The notes beneath the pieces were generated by a model that saw only the letters and a program-made list of their open reading frames with translations, had not been told where the DNA came from and ran no database searches. Shown in pieces: positions 37,560 to 45,873 of a stretch of DNA of 64,000 nucleotides; positions within the stretch are counted from its first letter, which is position 1; the number at the start of each line of letters is the position of its first letter. Source of the stretch: Lactobacillus xylocopicola (GTDB lineage Bacteria; Bacillota; Bacilli; Lactobacillales; Lactobacillaceae); contig NZ_AP026803.1 in NCBI RefSeq assembly GCF_033096005.1, positions 416,501 through 480,500 on the forward strand, in the 5' to 3' direction. Both the position numbers and the translations under genes were made by a program.

Positions 37560-37862
37560 GTGAAAATCACAGAAGAAACAATTAAACACGTTGCGGTCTT
37601 ATCGCGACTGGAAATCAATGAAAAAGACCTTGGTCAGGTGACCGAGCAGATGAGTTCAATTATTAATATGGCAGATCAGTTATCAGAGGTTGATACCGCT
37701 GTTGTTGAAGAAACTGTTCAAGTAGTTGACCGTGACACCGTCTTTCGAGCAGACCAGCCAGAACACTGGCAGGATCGGACTGAACTGATGAAGAATGTTC
37801 CTGACCAGGCCAACGGCTTTATCAAGGTTCCGGTAATTATTAACAAGGATGAGGACGAGTAA
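37560..37862 (+). CDS. gatC: Aspartyl/glutamyl-tRNA amidotransferase subunit C
   Basis: 100 residues, typical Gat[13 protein letters not shown] and the FIKVP C-terminal motif. GTG start with AAGGAGG. Its stop overlaps the gatA start by 1 bp. Needed to assemble GatCAB, which makes Gln-tRNA(Gln) and/or Asn-tRNA(Asn). Confidence 0.96.
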   Translation: MKITEETIKHVAVLSRLEINEKDLGQVTEQMSSIINMADQLSEVDTAVVEETVQVVDRDTVFRADQPEHWQDRTELMKNVPDQANGFIKVPVIINKDEDE

Positions 37863-39301
37863 TGAACTACTTAAATGAAGATATTGACTCATTAAATCAA
37901 AAATTAGCCCAAGGAACGTTGGAGGCTGATCAACTGGCTCAAGATACGGTGGCCAATATTAAGCAGACTGATGACCAGTTGAATGCTTGGATCACGGTGC
38001 AAGAAGATGCCAAGCCCGACCAGGACCTGGATTTTGCTCATCATAAGTTAGCTGGAATTCCCATTGCCATAAAAGACAATATTATTACCAAGGATGTCAA
38101 GACAACTGCTGCTAGTCACATCCTGGATAACTATTTACCAGTTTATGATGCTACGGTTATTGAGAAGTTGAAAGAGGCACATGTTACCTTTGTGGGCAAG
38201 ACCAACTTGGATGAGTTTGCAATGGGTTCGTCAACGGAGCATTCATACTTCGGTATTACCCACAATCCGTGGAACTTGGACAAGGTTCCCGGTGGTTCTT
38301 CCGGTGGTTCGGCCGTTGCGGTTGCTTCGGGTCAGGTAGTGGCCGCCCTGGGTTCTGATACCGGTGGTTCAATCCGCCAACCGGCTGCCTTTAACGGCAT
38401 TTTTGGCATTAAACCAACCTACGGTCGCGTTTCCCGCTGGGGCCTGATTGCTTTTGCCTCATCGCTTGATGAGATCGGCGTAATGAGCAAGCGGGCCAAA
38501 ACCTCAGCTCAGGTCTTGAATGTGATTGCTGGTCAAGATGAGCACGATTCTACCTTATCAACTAGAGCCGTACCGGATTTCACTCGATTTATTGGTCAAG
38601 CTGTCAAGGGGATGCGGGTTGCTGTTGTTAAAGAATACCTCGATGCAGTTGATGGCGACATGCACGATGTAATCGAGCAACAAATAGCCGTTTTGAAAGA
38701 GGCTGGCGCCATTATTGATGAGGTTTCTTTACCGCTGACTAAGTATGTTGTGCCAGACTATTACATCATCGCTTCAAGTGAAGCTTCTTCGAACTTACAG
38801 CGATTTGACGGTATTCGCTACGGCTACCGGTCCAAAGATGCTAAAGACTTGCTTGATGTTTATGTTAAGTCACGGTCTGAAGGCTTTGGTGAAGAAGTTC
38901 AGCGCCGGATTATGTTAGGGTCGTTTGCCTTGTCAGCTGGTTCATATGACCGCTTCTTTAGACAAGCGGCTAAGGTTAGAACCTTGATTTGCCAAGATTT
39001 TGACAGGATTTTTGCCGACCATGACGTGATCGTGGGACCTACGACGACTACTCCAGCCTTTGATATTGGCAGTGAAATTGCTGATCCAATCAAGATGTAC
39101 AATAATGACATCCTGACCATTTCGGCCAATTTAGCCGGAATTCCAGCGGCCAGTGTACCAGCCGGTTTGGTTGACGGGATGCCGGTTGGCTTGCAAATCA
39201 TGGCCAAGCGCTTCGATGAGGGCAGCATCTTCAAGGTAGCCGACTTTATTGAACGTAGTAACAAGTTCTATGAACAAACACCAACTGGAATGGAGGATTA
39301 A
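37862..39301 (+). CDS. gatA: Aspartyl/glutamyl-tRNA amidotransferase subunit A
   Basis: 479 residues with the amidase signature: catalytic Lys in [20 protein letters not shown] and [14 protein letters not shown] (Ser-cisSer-Lys triad). Releases ammonia from glutamine for GatB. Translationally coupled to gatC. Confidence 0.98.
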   Translation: MNYLNEDIDSLNQKLAQGTLEADQLAQDTVANIKQTDDQLNAWITVQEDAKPDQDLDFAHHKLAGIPIAIKDNIITKDVKTTAASHILDNYLPVYDATVIEKLKEAHVTFVGKTNLDEFAMGSSTEHSYFGITHNPWNLDKVPGGSSGGSAVAVASGQVVAALGSDTGGSIRQPAAFNGIFGIKPTYGRVSRWGLIAFASSLDEIGVMSKRAKTSAQVLNVIAGQDEHDSTLSTRAVPDFTRFIGQAVKGMRVAVVKEYLDAVDGDMHDVIEQQIAVLKEAGAIIDEVSLPLTKYVVPDYYIIASSEASSNLQRFDGIRYGYRSKDAKDLLDVYVKSRSEGFGEEVQRRIMLGSFALSAGSYDRFFRQAAKVRTLICQDFDRIFADHDVIVGPTTTTPAFDIGSEIADPIKMYNNDILTISANLAGIPAASVPAGLVDGMPVGLQIMAKRFDEGSIFKVADFIERSNKFYEQTPTGMED

Positions 39302-39304
39302 TTG

Positions 39305-40735
39305 ATGAATTTTAAATCAACGATTGGGTTCGAGGTTCACTTCGAATTAAAAACGAAGAGTAAGATTTTTTCACCTTCACCAGTAAGTTACGGTGCCAAG
39401 CCCAACACGGAAACTAATGTGATTGACTGGGGCATGCCCGGGGTGCTGCCATACGTCAACAAGGACGTTTACCGGTTAGGAATTATGGTTGCGCTAGCTA
39501 CGCACGCTCATATTTTGCCTAACACGCACTTTGACCGGAAGAATTACTATTATCCCGATAGTCCGAAGGCTTACCAGATTACCCAGTTTTTTCAGCCATT
39601 AGCCCGCGACGGCTACGTGGAAATTGAAGTGCACGGCAAGAAGAAGCGCATCGGTATCCATGAAATGCATATTGAAGAAGATGCTGGTAAGAACACACAC
39701 GGTACCAATGGTTTTTCTTATGTTGACTTGAACCGGCAGGGCGTGCCGCTACTGGAAGTTGTTTCGGAGCCCGAGATTGCTGATCCAGACGAAGGCTATG
39801 CTTATTTAGAAAAACTACGGAAAATCGTTCAGTTTACCGGAGCTTCCGATGTTAAGATGGAAGAGGGTTCAATGCGGGTTGACACCAACATTTCAATCCG
39901 TCCAGCTGGTCAAAAGGAACTGGGCACCAAGGTTGAGATGAAGAACCTGAACTCCTTTGAGCACGTGCGCAAGTCGCTGGCTTATGAGCAAAAGCGCCAA
40001 GAGCAGGTTTTACTTGCTGGCGGTCGCGTTCAGTTGTCGACCCGCCGCTTTGATGATGCTACGGGCAAGACGGTCTTAGAACGGGTAAAGGAAGGCGATG
40101 CGGACTACCGCTACTTTCCAGAGCCTGACCTAGCACCAGATCACATCAGTCAGGAATGGATTGATGAGATTGAACAGACCCTGCCGCGTTCCGCTGAAGC
40201 GCGCTACCAGCAGTATACCGGTGAGTTTGGCCTTAAGGACTACGATGCCGAGGTACTGTTGCAAACCAAGGAAAGCTCTGATTTTTATGATCAGACCGTG
40301 GCTGCAGGAGCCGATCCGCAACTGGCTGCCAACTGGATGAATACTCAGGTCAACGGTTACTTGAATGATAACCGTGTTGACCTAGCCGATATCGCGCTTA
40401 CGCCGGAACACTTGGCTGCCATGATTAAATTGATTAAGGACGGCACGATTTCATCCAAGATTGCCAAACGAGTCTTTGCCGAAACCGTTAAGAATGGTAC
40501 GGATCCGCAGAAGTTTGTTGAAGATCAGGGCATGGTTCAGTTATCCGATACCAGTGTACTTGAGCCGATGGTCAAGGAAGTCGTTGACAATAATCCACAA
40601 TCGGTCGAAGACTTTAAGAATGGTAAGGACCGGGCAATTGGCTTTTTGGTTGGTCAAATCATGAAACAGACCCGCGGCCAGGCCAATCCGAAAGTCATCA
40701 ACCAGCTTTTGAATAAAGAATTGCAAAATCGTTAA
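39305..40735 (+). CDS. gatB: Aspartyl/glutamyl-tRNA amidotransferase subunit B
   Basis: 476 residues: GatB catalytic N-domain (GFEVHFELKTKSKIFSP, PDSPKAYQITQF, DLNRQGVPLLEVVSEPEI), helical middle part and the C-terminal GatB/YqeY tail. SD GGAGG lies in the end of gatA; the ATG here has better spacing than the TTG at 39302. Confidence 0.98.
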   Translation: MNFKSTIGFEVHFELKTKSKIFSPSPVSYGAKPNTETNVIDWGMPGVLPYVNKDVYRLGIMVALATHAHILPNTHFDRKNYYYPDSPKAYQITQFFQPLARDGYVEIEVHGKKKRIGIHEMHIEEDAGKNTHGTNGFSYVDLNRQGVPLLEVVSEPEIADPDEGYAYLEKLRKIVQFTGASDVKMEEGSMRVDTNISIRPAGQKELGTKVEMKNLNSFEHVRKSLAYEQKRQEQVLLAGGRVQLSTRRFDDATGKTVLERVKEGDADYRYFPEPDLAPDHISQEWIDEIEQTLPRSAEARYQQYTGEFGLKDYDAEVLLQTKESSDFYDQTVAAGADPQLAANWMNTQVNGYLNDNRVDLADIALTPEHLAAMIKLIKDGTISSKIAKRVFAETVKNGTDPQKFVEDQGMVQLSDTSVLEPMVKEVVDNNPQSVEDFKNGKDRAIGFLVGQIMKQTRGQANPKVINQLLNKELQNR

Positions 40736-40769
40736 GATGCTTTGGTAAGAAATTAAGTAAGGGATAACT

Positions 40770-41690
40770 ATGACTAAAAAAGCAAGATTGATCTATAATC
40801 CTGTATCTGGTCACGAACAGATGCCCAAAAATGTTGCTGATATCCTTGATACCATGGAACAAGCGGGGTATGAAGCGAGTGCTTTTAGAACTACGCGGGA
40901 AAAGCAGAGTGCACAAAAAGAGGCCACGCGGGCAGCCCAAGCAGGCTTTGAGCTGATTGTAGCGGCTGGTGGTGATGGTACGATTAATGAAGTTGTCAAT
41001 GGCATTGCCTTTTTGGATAAGCGGCCGAAGATGGCGATTATTCCTGCTGGCACAACTAATGACTATGCCCGTGCCCTGCATATTCCGCGCGAAAATATTG
41101 CGGAGGCTAGCAAGGTTATTCTCAAGCATAAAACTCAAAAAATGGATATTGGCCAGGCAACTTTTGCCGGTGAAAATCAGTACTTCGTCAATATTGCGGC
41201 CTGTGGTTCATTGACAGAATTAACCTATGGGGTGCCATCCGAGATTAAATCTGCCTTGGGTTATACGGCTTACTTGATTAAGGGGGCAGAAATGCTGCCG
41301 AACTTGACTGAGAACGAGCTCCGTCTAACCTATGATGAGGGCGTTTATGAGGGTAAGTTGGCGATGTTGCTACTTGGCATGACCAATACGATTGGCGGCT
41401 TTGAGCAAGTGATGCCTGATGCCGAACTTTGCGATGGCCTGTTTCAGTTAATGATTGTCAAGACATCCGAGCCGGTAAAATTACTAAGGCTCATGGTTTT
41501 GGCGATGAACGGCAAGCATGTTGACGATAATGACATTATTTATACCAAAACGACCAGCCTGAAGATTGAACTACTGGGTAAGAGTGTTGGCAAGAAGCTG
41601 CCAGTTAACCTTGATGGCGAAATTGGTGACTACTGTCCAGTTACCTTTAAGAACTTACAGCAACGGATTGAATTTTACGTTGGCGAATAA
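40770..41690 (+). CDS. dagK: Diacylglycerol kinase (DagK/DgkB family lipid kinase)
   Basis: 306 residues: GGDGTINEV (nucleotide-binding GGDG), PAGTTNDYAR, and the C-terminal LDGE motif. It phosphorylates diacylglycerol from lipoteichoic-acid synthesis so that it re-enters phospholipid synthesis. It closes the gatCAB operon (34 bp after gatB) and is followed by two terminator hairpins. Confidence 0.95.
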   Translation: MTKKARLIYNPVSGHEQMPKNVADILDTMEQAGYEASAFRTTREKQSAQKEATRAAQAGFELIVAAGGDGTINEVVNGIAFLDKRPKMAIIPAGTTNDYARALHIPRENIAEASKVILKHKTQKMDIGQATFAGENQYFVNIAACGSLTELTYGVPSEIKSALGYTAYLIKGAEMLPNLTENELRLTYDEGVYEGKLAMLLLGMTNTIGGFEQVMPDAELCDGLFQLMIVKTSEPVKLLRLMVLAMNGKHVDDNDIIYTKTTSLKIELLGKSVGKKLPVNLDGEIGDYCPVTFKNLQQRIEFYVGE

Positions 41691-41698
41691 ATTAAAAT

Positions 41699-41732
41699 AA
41701 ATAGGCTTCTACTTAGAGTAGGAGCCTATTTA
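41699..41732 (+). terminator. Terminator after dagK
   Basis: AAATAGGCTTCTAC pairs with GTAGGAGCCTATTTA around TTAGA. Confidence 0.8.
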
Positions 41733-41737
41733 ATAGC

Positions 41738-41763
41738 AAAAAAGCGGCCGGCGCCGCTTTTTT
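41738..41763. terminator. Bidirectional terminator between dagK and the PVA-like gene
   Basis: AAAAAAGCGGC / GCCGCTTTTTT with a 4-nt loop; the minus-strand hydrolase stop codon lies at its edge. Confidence 0.85.
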
Positions 41764-42769
41764 AATTTAGATATTCGATGTCTTCTTGAGGATTTACTTT
41801 GAACGTCCGGTAGTTGGGTTCTTTAGCCAGTTCTGGAGTCAACTTAACACATCTAATGCGTTGGTTGCCATAAGTTGAATAATAGTAGCTGCGGGATTCA
41901 GCGCAAATGTAGGCTGAGTAGCAGGTGTAATCAAAGGTACCGTCCGTAGTTACAACGATTCCGCGCGGGATGCTGACCGATTCCAGCATATGATGAGCGA
42001 GACTGACTGCCGCAAACTCATCTGGGGCTTGTTCAACGTTGTTTTTCATGAAGGCGGTTCTGATGAAACGGGACACAGGGGTAAAGTCTCCTGGTAGACC
42101 AAAGGTACCTGAACCTTGACTAAATGGCCTGAGGGTTTTACCAAGGAATTCAATCTCGGCGTGTTGTTTAGGTCTGACAGCAAGGTAATTCCGTAAGTTG
42201 GTTTCGTGCCAATGGTAGTCGGGGCTATTCGTCATCACGCCGACTGAATCCTTAATAACGTGGATACCATCAGCTTGGGGCTCAATAATTACACTGGTAC
42301 CAGAAGTATCGGAGAAGATGTAGTGTAGCGGCGGCACAACTTTCAAGGTCGGACTGGCCTCGTTGACCAGAGCCAGTTTATTTTGGAACAGGTCCTCAAC
42401 GTCAGTCAAGGAAGCGGCTTGCGATAAAACGGCGGAGATTACCTTGTCAGGAGAAACAGCCCACTTGTTGGCCTCAGCTCGCTCCACATAGTTGGCGTAG
42501 CCAGGGAAGTATAAGACGGCTCCGGTTACGCCGGCGTCGTTGACTCCGTCAAAGGTAATGGGCGCATTGTCGCTATCCTGAAGTTGTCCCATACCGAGAA
42601 AGGCGTGTTTGCTGGTGATTTCTTGCTGATCCTGATATGAAACGATGAAGGGCTGGTCTTTTGGGGTAAAAACAAGCTCCTGGGCCATCTCCATCATAAA
42701 GTCCATTGTTCGGGACAAAAAGTGCTTTTTGTCCTTGGTTTCCATTGTAAAACTGCTACAACCAATCAT
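41762..42769 (-). CDS. Choloylglycine hydrolase / penicillin V acylase family (Ntn hydrolase)
   Basis: 335 residues starting MIGCSSF. In penicillin V acylases of this shape (e.g. the Bacillus sphaericus enzyme, MLGCSS...) three residues are removed to expose Cys as N-terminal nucleophile. Seen: Cys4, SRTMDF (Arg/Asp pair), GVNDAG, MTNSPDYHWH (Asn) and VSRFIRTAF (Arg). The frame is open to 42844, but a TTGCAC-17-TATAAT promoter lies within that extension and TGAGGA precedes this ATG, so the short start is right. Intracellular amide hydrolase; PVA versus bile-salt activity is unresolved. No secretion signal. Confidence 0.9.
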   Translation of the reverse strand: MIGCSSFTMETKDKKHFLSRTMDFMMEMAQELVFTPKDQPFIVSYQDQQEITSKHAFLGMGQLQDSDNAPITFDGVNDAGVTGAVLYFPGYANYVERAEANKWAVSPDKVISAVLSQAASLTDVEDLFQNKLALVNEASPTLKVVPPLHYIFSDTSGTSVIIEPQADGIHVIKDSVGVMTNSPDYHWHETNLRNYLAVRPKQHAEIEFLGKTLRPFSQGSGTFGLPGDFTPVSRFIRTAFMKNNVEQAPDEFAAVSLAHHMLESVSIPRGIVVTTDGTFDYTCYSAYICAESRSYYYSTYGNQRIRCVKLTPELAKEPNYRTFKVNPQEDIEYLN

Positions 42770-42815
42770 ATTATTCCTCACTTGTTCTAGTAACATTAAA
42801 ATTAAATATGATAAA

Positions 42816-42844
42816 ATTATAACCTGCTTAAGCATTCGGTGCAA
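42816..42844 (-). promoter_or_regulatory. Promoter of the PVA-like gene
   Basis: On the minus strand, TTGCAC and TATAAT with a 17-bp spacer, 47 bp upstream of the start codon. Confidence 0.7.
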
Positions 42845-42934
42845 GGCTTAATACTATATGACTGGCCTTGTTAATTGGCTGCCGGCGCTGTATCAATGGG
42901 TAAGACCTGACCAGGACGAGTAACAAAAACTAGC

Positions 42935-42985
42935 AAAAAAGTGCCTTTAATAACTAACAATCTTCGTTAATTATTAAAAGCACTT
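42935..42985 (-). terminator. Terminator after the BI-1 family gene
   Basis: Minus-strand hairpin AAGTGCTTTTAATAATTAAC...GTTAGTTATTAAAGGCACTT followed by a run of Ts; it is 30 bp past the stop codon. Confidence 0.75.
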
Positions 42986-43015
42986 CACTTTGATTAAAAT
43001 ATAATGATGATATAA

Positions 43016-43720
43016 CTAGTTGCGACTACTACCACCAAAGATCTCCAGTAAGAACAAGAAGATGTTGGCGAAGTCTAGGTAGAGCTGCAGTGCTCCAATA
43101 GTAGCTAGACCGGTAGAGGAAACTTGGTCGCCGTAATTATTGTAGATATTCTTCATCTTGTTGGCGTCACTAGCGGTTAAACCAGTAAAAATTATTACGC
43201 CGATGAAGGAGAAGATGTAGGTGATGGTCGGGTTGTGCAGAAACATGTTAACAATCCAAGCCACGAGGAAACCGAGCAGTGCGGCACTCAGGTAGGAGTT
43301 CCAGTTAGACAGGTCCTTCTTGGTGAAGGTGCCAAAGGCGGCCATCGCGATGAAGACCACCGCTGATGAAATAAAGGCAGAAGTAATCTGCGTGCCAGTG
43401 TAAAAACCTGCAATCAGAGCAAACTCAAAGCCATAAATCGCGGCAAGGAGACCAAGCATAATCAGGCTGGCAACTGGGTTGCGGTTGGCTTTAGCGCTGA
43501 TTCCCCATGATAGGCCAAACGGCACGAAGAGCAGTATCCACATGAAGGTAACTGGCATACCCATTACGGCAGACCGAAAGACGGTCATGGTCAGGTAGGC
43601 GACTAAGGCCGAGACCAGCACTGAAGCACCCATCAAGGCATACATTTTGGTCAAAAAACCATTAGTTTCGGAAATGGAGTGGATTTGGCGTCTGTCTGAA
43701 TTATTTTCAAAGTTATTCAT
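43016..43720 (-). CDS. Bax inhibitor-1 (BI-1/YccA) family membrane protein
   Basis: 234 residues with seven membrane segments and a short polar N-terminus that begins NNFENNSDRRQIHS. It fits the bacterial BI-1 group (YetJ/YbhL), thought to act as pH-sensitive Ca2+ leak channels. The central Asp pair region is not securely placed by eye. SD AAAGGA. Transcribed alone, divergent from rlmD. Confidence 0.9.
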   Translation of the reverse strand: MNNFENNSDRRQIHSISETNGFLTKMYALMGASVLVSALVAYLTMTVFRSAVMGMPVTFMWILLFVPFGLSWGISAKANRNPVASLIMLGLLAAIYGFEFALIAGFYTGTQITSAFISSAVVFIAMAAFGTFTKKDLSNWNSYLSAALLGFLVAWIVNMFLHNPTITYIFSFIGVIIFTGLTASDANKMKNIYNNYGDQVSSTGLATIGALQLYLDFANIFLFLLEIFGGSSRN

Positions 43721-43746
43721 AAAGCACGTCCTTTCTTTAATTATAT

Positions 43747-43820
43747 TAATATTTAAGCTAACACATCGCGGAGGAAGAGTGAAGGAAAACGAATTAACTT
43801 AAGGTAATATTTAAGCTAAC
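43747..43820. repeat. Two direct copies of a 16-bp sequence between BI-1 and rlmD
   Basis: TAATATTTAAGCTAAC occurs at 43747-43762 and 43805-43820, 58 bp apart, in the divergent promoter region. It may be a repeated regulator site or a local duplication. Confidence 0.6.
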
Positions 43821-43893
43821 GCAAGTAATTACTTTTGCTGCATTTTCGAGTAAAATAGATATGTTAACTAATGTTTGTAAAAAAGGACAAAAG

Positions 43894-45270
43894 ATGGAAA
43901 AGAATCAAATTATCGACTTAGAAATTACTGACTTGTCATATGAAGCCATGGGCGTCGCCCACTACGAGGGGATGACGGTCTTTGTCACTAGTGCCCTGCC
44001 GGGCGAGACGGTCAGCGCGAAGGTCTTGAAGGTGAAGAAGCACTTCGCCTTTGCCAAAATCGAAAAGATTATCAAGGAAAGCCCCGATCGCGTCAACATT
44101 AAGCTCAACGAGTGGGTGCAGACGGGTCTGGCGTCACTGGCCCACATCAAGTACGACAAGCAGCTGGAATTCAAGCGCACCCAGGTGGTCAATTTGCTTA
44201 AAAAGGCCCACCTGGACAACGTTGAAGTTGGCGAAACGCTGGCTAGTCCTGAAGAGACGGGTTACCGCAACAAGGCTCAAGTACCGGTGCGCGAAGTTGA
44301 CGGCCAACTCGACATCGGCTTCTTTCGCCGCCACTCGCACGATTTGGTGCCGCTGACCAACTTCTTCACGACCGATCCCGAAATTGACCGGGTCCTGGTC
44401 GCGGTACGTGATGTCTTGCGTCAGTATCGGGTGCCAGCCTACGACGAAATCCACAACAAGGGTGAAGTCCGCTATTTGGACGTCCGCCGGTCGAAAGCGA
44501 CGGGCGAAATCATGGTGATTTTGGTCTGCCTGCACAAGGACTTCCGCCAGTTACCTAAAGTGGCCGAAGCCATTAAGGAAATTGACGGCGTGACCAGCCT
44601 GGTCCTGAATTATAACCCGAAGAAGACCAACGTCATCCTGGGCAAGGTTGACTACCTAATCTTTGGTAAGCCTCAGATCACTGACCAAATCGGCGATGTT
44701 AAATTCCGCATTTCACCTGAAAGTTTCTTCCAAATCAACTCGCTGCAGACGCCGCGCCTTTATGATTTAGCCATCAAGCAGGCCGACCTTAAACCAACTG
44801 ACTTGGTCGTTGACGCCTATTCCGGCATCGGCACCATTGGCTTAAGCGTAGCGGGTCACGTTGAGGCCGTACGCGGGATTGAGAGCGTCCGCGACGCGGT
44901 CAAGGACGCCAACAATAATGCTGAACTGAACGACATCCATAACGCCAAGTATGTTGCCGGTAAGGCCGAAGAAGTCATGCCGAAGTGGGCTGCCCAGGGT
45001 ATGAAGGCCGACGTGATCTTCGTTGATCCACCAAGAAAGGGCCTGACGCCAGAATTTATTGAGGCCGCCGTCAAGACTAGCCCCAAGAAGATCGTTTACG
45101 TCTCCTGCAACCCGGCCACGCTCGTGCGCGACCTGCAGGACTTCCAAAAGCACGGCTACACCTTCAGCCGCATCGACCCCGTTGATATGTTCCCGCAAAC
45201 CCCGCACGTCGAAGCCGTAACGGTGCTGGAACGCACAAAAAAACGCGGATTTGATAGCATTTACGAGTAA
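43894..45270 (+). CDS. 23S rRNA (uracil-5-)-methyltransferase, RlmCD/RumA family
   Basis: About 458 residues: N-terminal TRAM domain (DLSYEAMGVAHYEGMTVFV), SAM-binding DAYSGIGTIGLSVA near 310, DPPRKG and the catalytic YVSCNPATLVRD. It methylates uridines in 23S rRNA. The [4Fe-4S] Cys motif usual in RumA-type enzymes (C-G-G-C-x-x-x-H) is replaced by TGLASLAH, so the cluster is absent. An ATG at 43861 is in frame, but AAAGGAC fits the ATG used here. Codons are visibly GC-richer than in all neighbours. Terminator follows. Confidence 0.92.
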   Translation: MEKNQIIDLEITDLSYEAMGVAHYEGMTVFVTSALPGETVSAKVLKVKKHFAFAKIEKIIKESPDRVNIKLNEWVQTGLASLAHIKYDKQLEFKRTQVVNLLKKAHLDNVEVGETLASPEETGYRNKAQVPVREVDGQLDIGFFRRHSHDLVPLTNFFTTDPEIDRVLVAVRDVLRQYRVPAYDEIHNKGEVRYLDVRRSKATGEIMVILVCLHKDFRQLPKVAEAIKEIDGVTSLVLNYNPKKTNVILGKVDYLIFGKPQITDQIGDVKFRISPESFFQINSLQTPRLYDLAIKQADLKPTDLVVDAYSGIGTIGLSVAGHVEAVRGIESVRDAVKDANNNAELNDIHNAKYVAGKAEEVMPKWAAQGMKADVIFVDPPRKGLTPEFIEAAVKTSPKKIVYVSCNPATLVRDLQDFQKHGYTFSRIDPVDMFPQTPHVEAVTVLERTKKRGFDSIYE

Positions 45271-45279
45271 TCGAAAGTG

Positions 45280-45320
45280 TACTAATTCTGATTTGGACGA
45301 TCGGAATTAGTATATTTTTT
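45280..45320 (+). terminator. Terminator after the rRNA methyltransferase gene
   Basis: TACTAATTC / GAATTAGTA stem (45280-45288/45304-45312) followed by TATATTTTTT. Confidence 0.75.
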
Positions 45321-45873
45321 GCTTTTGGGGCTGGCGGGTCGAGTTTTCTATATTTTATTTCGATAGGGGAGTACATGACCATCCAATTAGCACTGAGATA
45401 TTTAAAGTATTGTTAGTCCCTTTTCAAGCTAGACAAGTGTTTTTTGTATTGTCAAGAAATTATTTAGTGCTGCCGATACTTTTTTAGATGCTAGAATGCC
45501 ATAATCAGTAGTGATATTAGTTTTGAGAGGATTTGAAACTAACTTGGGGTTAAAGAACGCTATGGTAAAGTGTATCAAATACTACAATCAAAATAGAATC
45601 AGGTACATGCTAAAAGACCGCATCTCAATTGAATATCGGAATACGCCCTTGACGAACATGAATTAATGTTAACGTCCAACTTTAGGGTTTAACTTCATAC
45701 ATTCTATCTGTTATGAGCTTTTATCTTTAATTCGACACTGTGCCACATTGTTCGCTAATGAACTAATGATTAGAATACGTTAAGTATTTACATTGCAGAC
45801 AGTAAATAAGTATTGATAAGTTAAACCAATAGTATATCATTATAATTAAATGTAAAATTGGAGCGATGCATAA
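45321..45873. other. AT-rich left flank of the restriction-modification block
   Basis: About 550 bp with no intact gene. It holds a decayed transposase end (annotated separately) and, from about 45813, a promoter candidate for the methyltransferase operon: TTGATA (45813-45818) and TATCAT (45835-45840), 16-bp spacer, with TATAAT following at 45841. The remainder shows nothing recognisable. Confidence 0.55.
45505..45697 (+). pseudogene. IS3-family transposase C-terminal relic with right end
   Basis: Reading from 45562, residues MVKCIKYYNQNRIRYMLKDR then ISIEYRN match the C-terminal end of IS3/IS150-type transposases (the Y-Y-N-x-x-R-I ... L-x-G-x-S-P-x-x-Y-R pattern), ending in a stop at 45664. 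About ten bases later GTCCAACTTTAGGGTTTAAC resembles the usual right terminal repeat of such elements. No start, catalytic domain or left end remains, so it is a dead fragment. Confidence 0.65.

Noticed and set aside
42770..42844. N-terminal extension of the PVA-like gene (looks like a membrane segment)
   Set aside because: It overlaps the promoter -10 and -35; translation from the downstream ATG restores the family N-terminus.
43962..44535. Several long antisense frames in rlmD
   Set aside because: They result from the high GC content of rlmD; none has a start with an SD or recognisable motifs.
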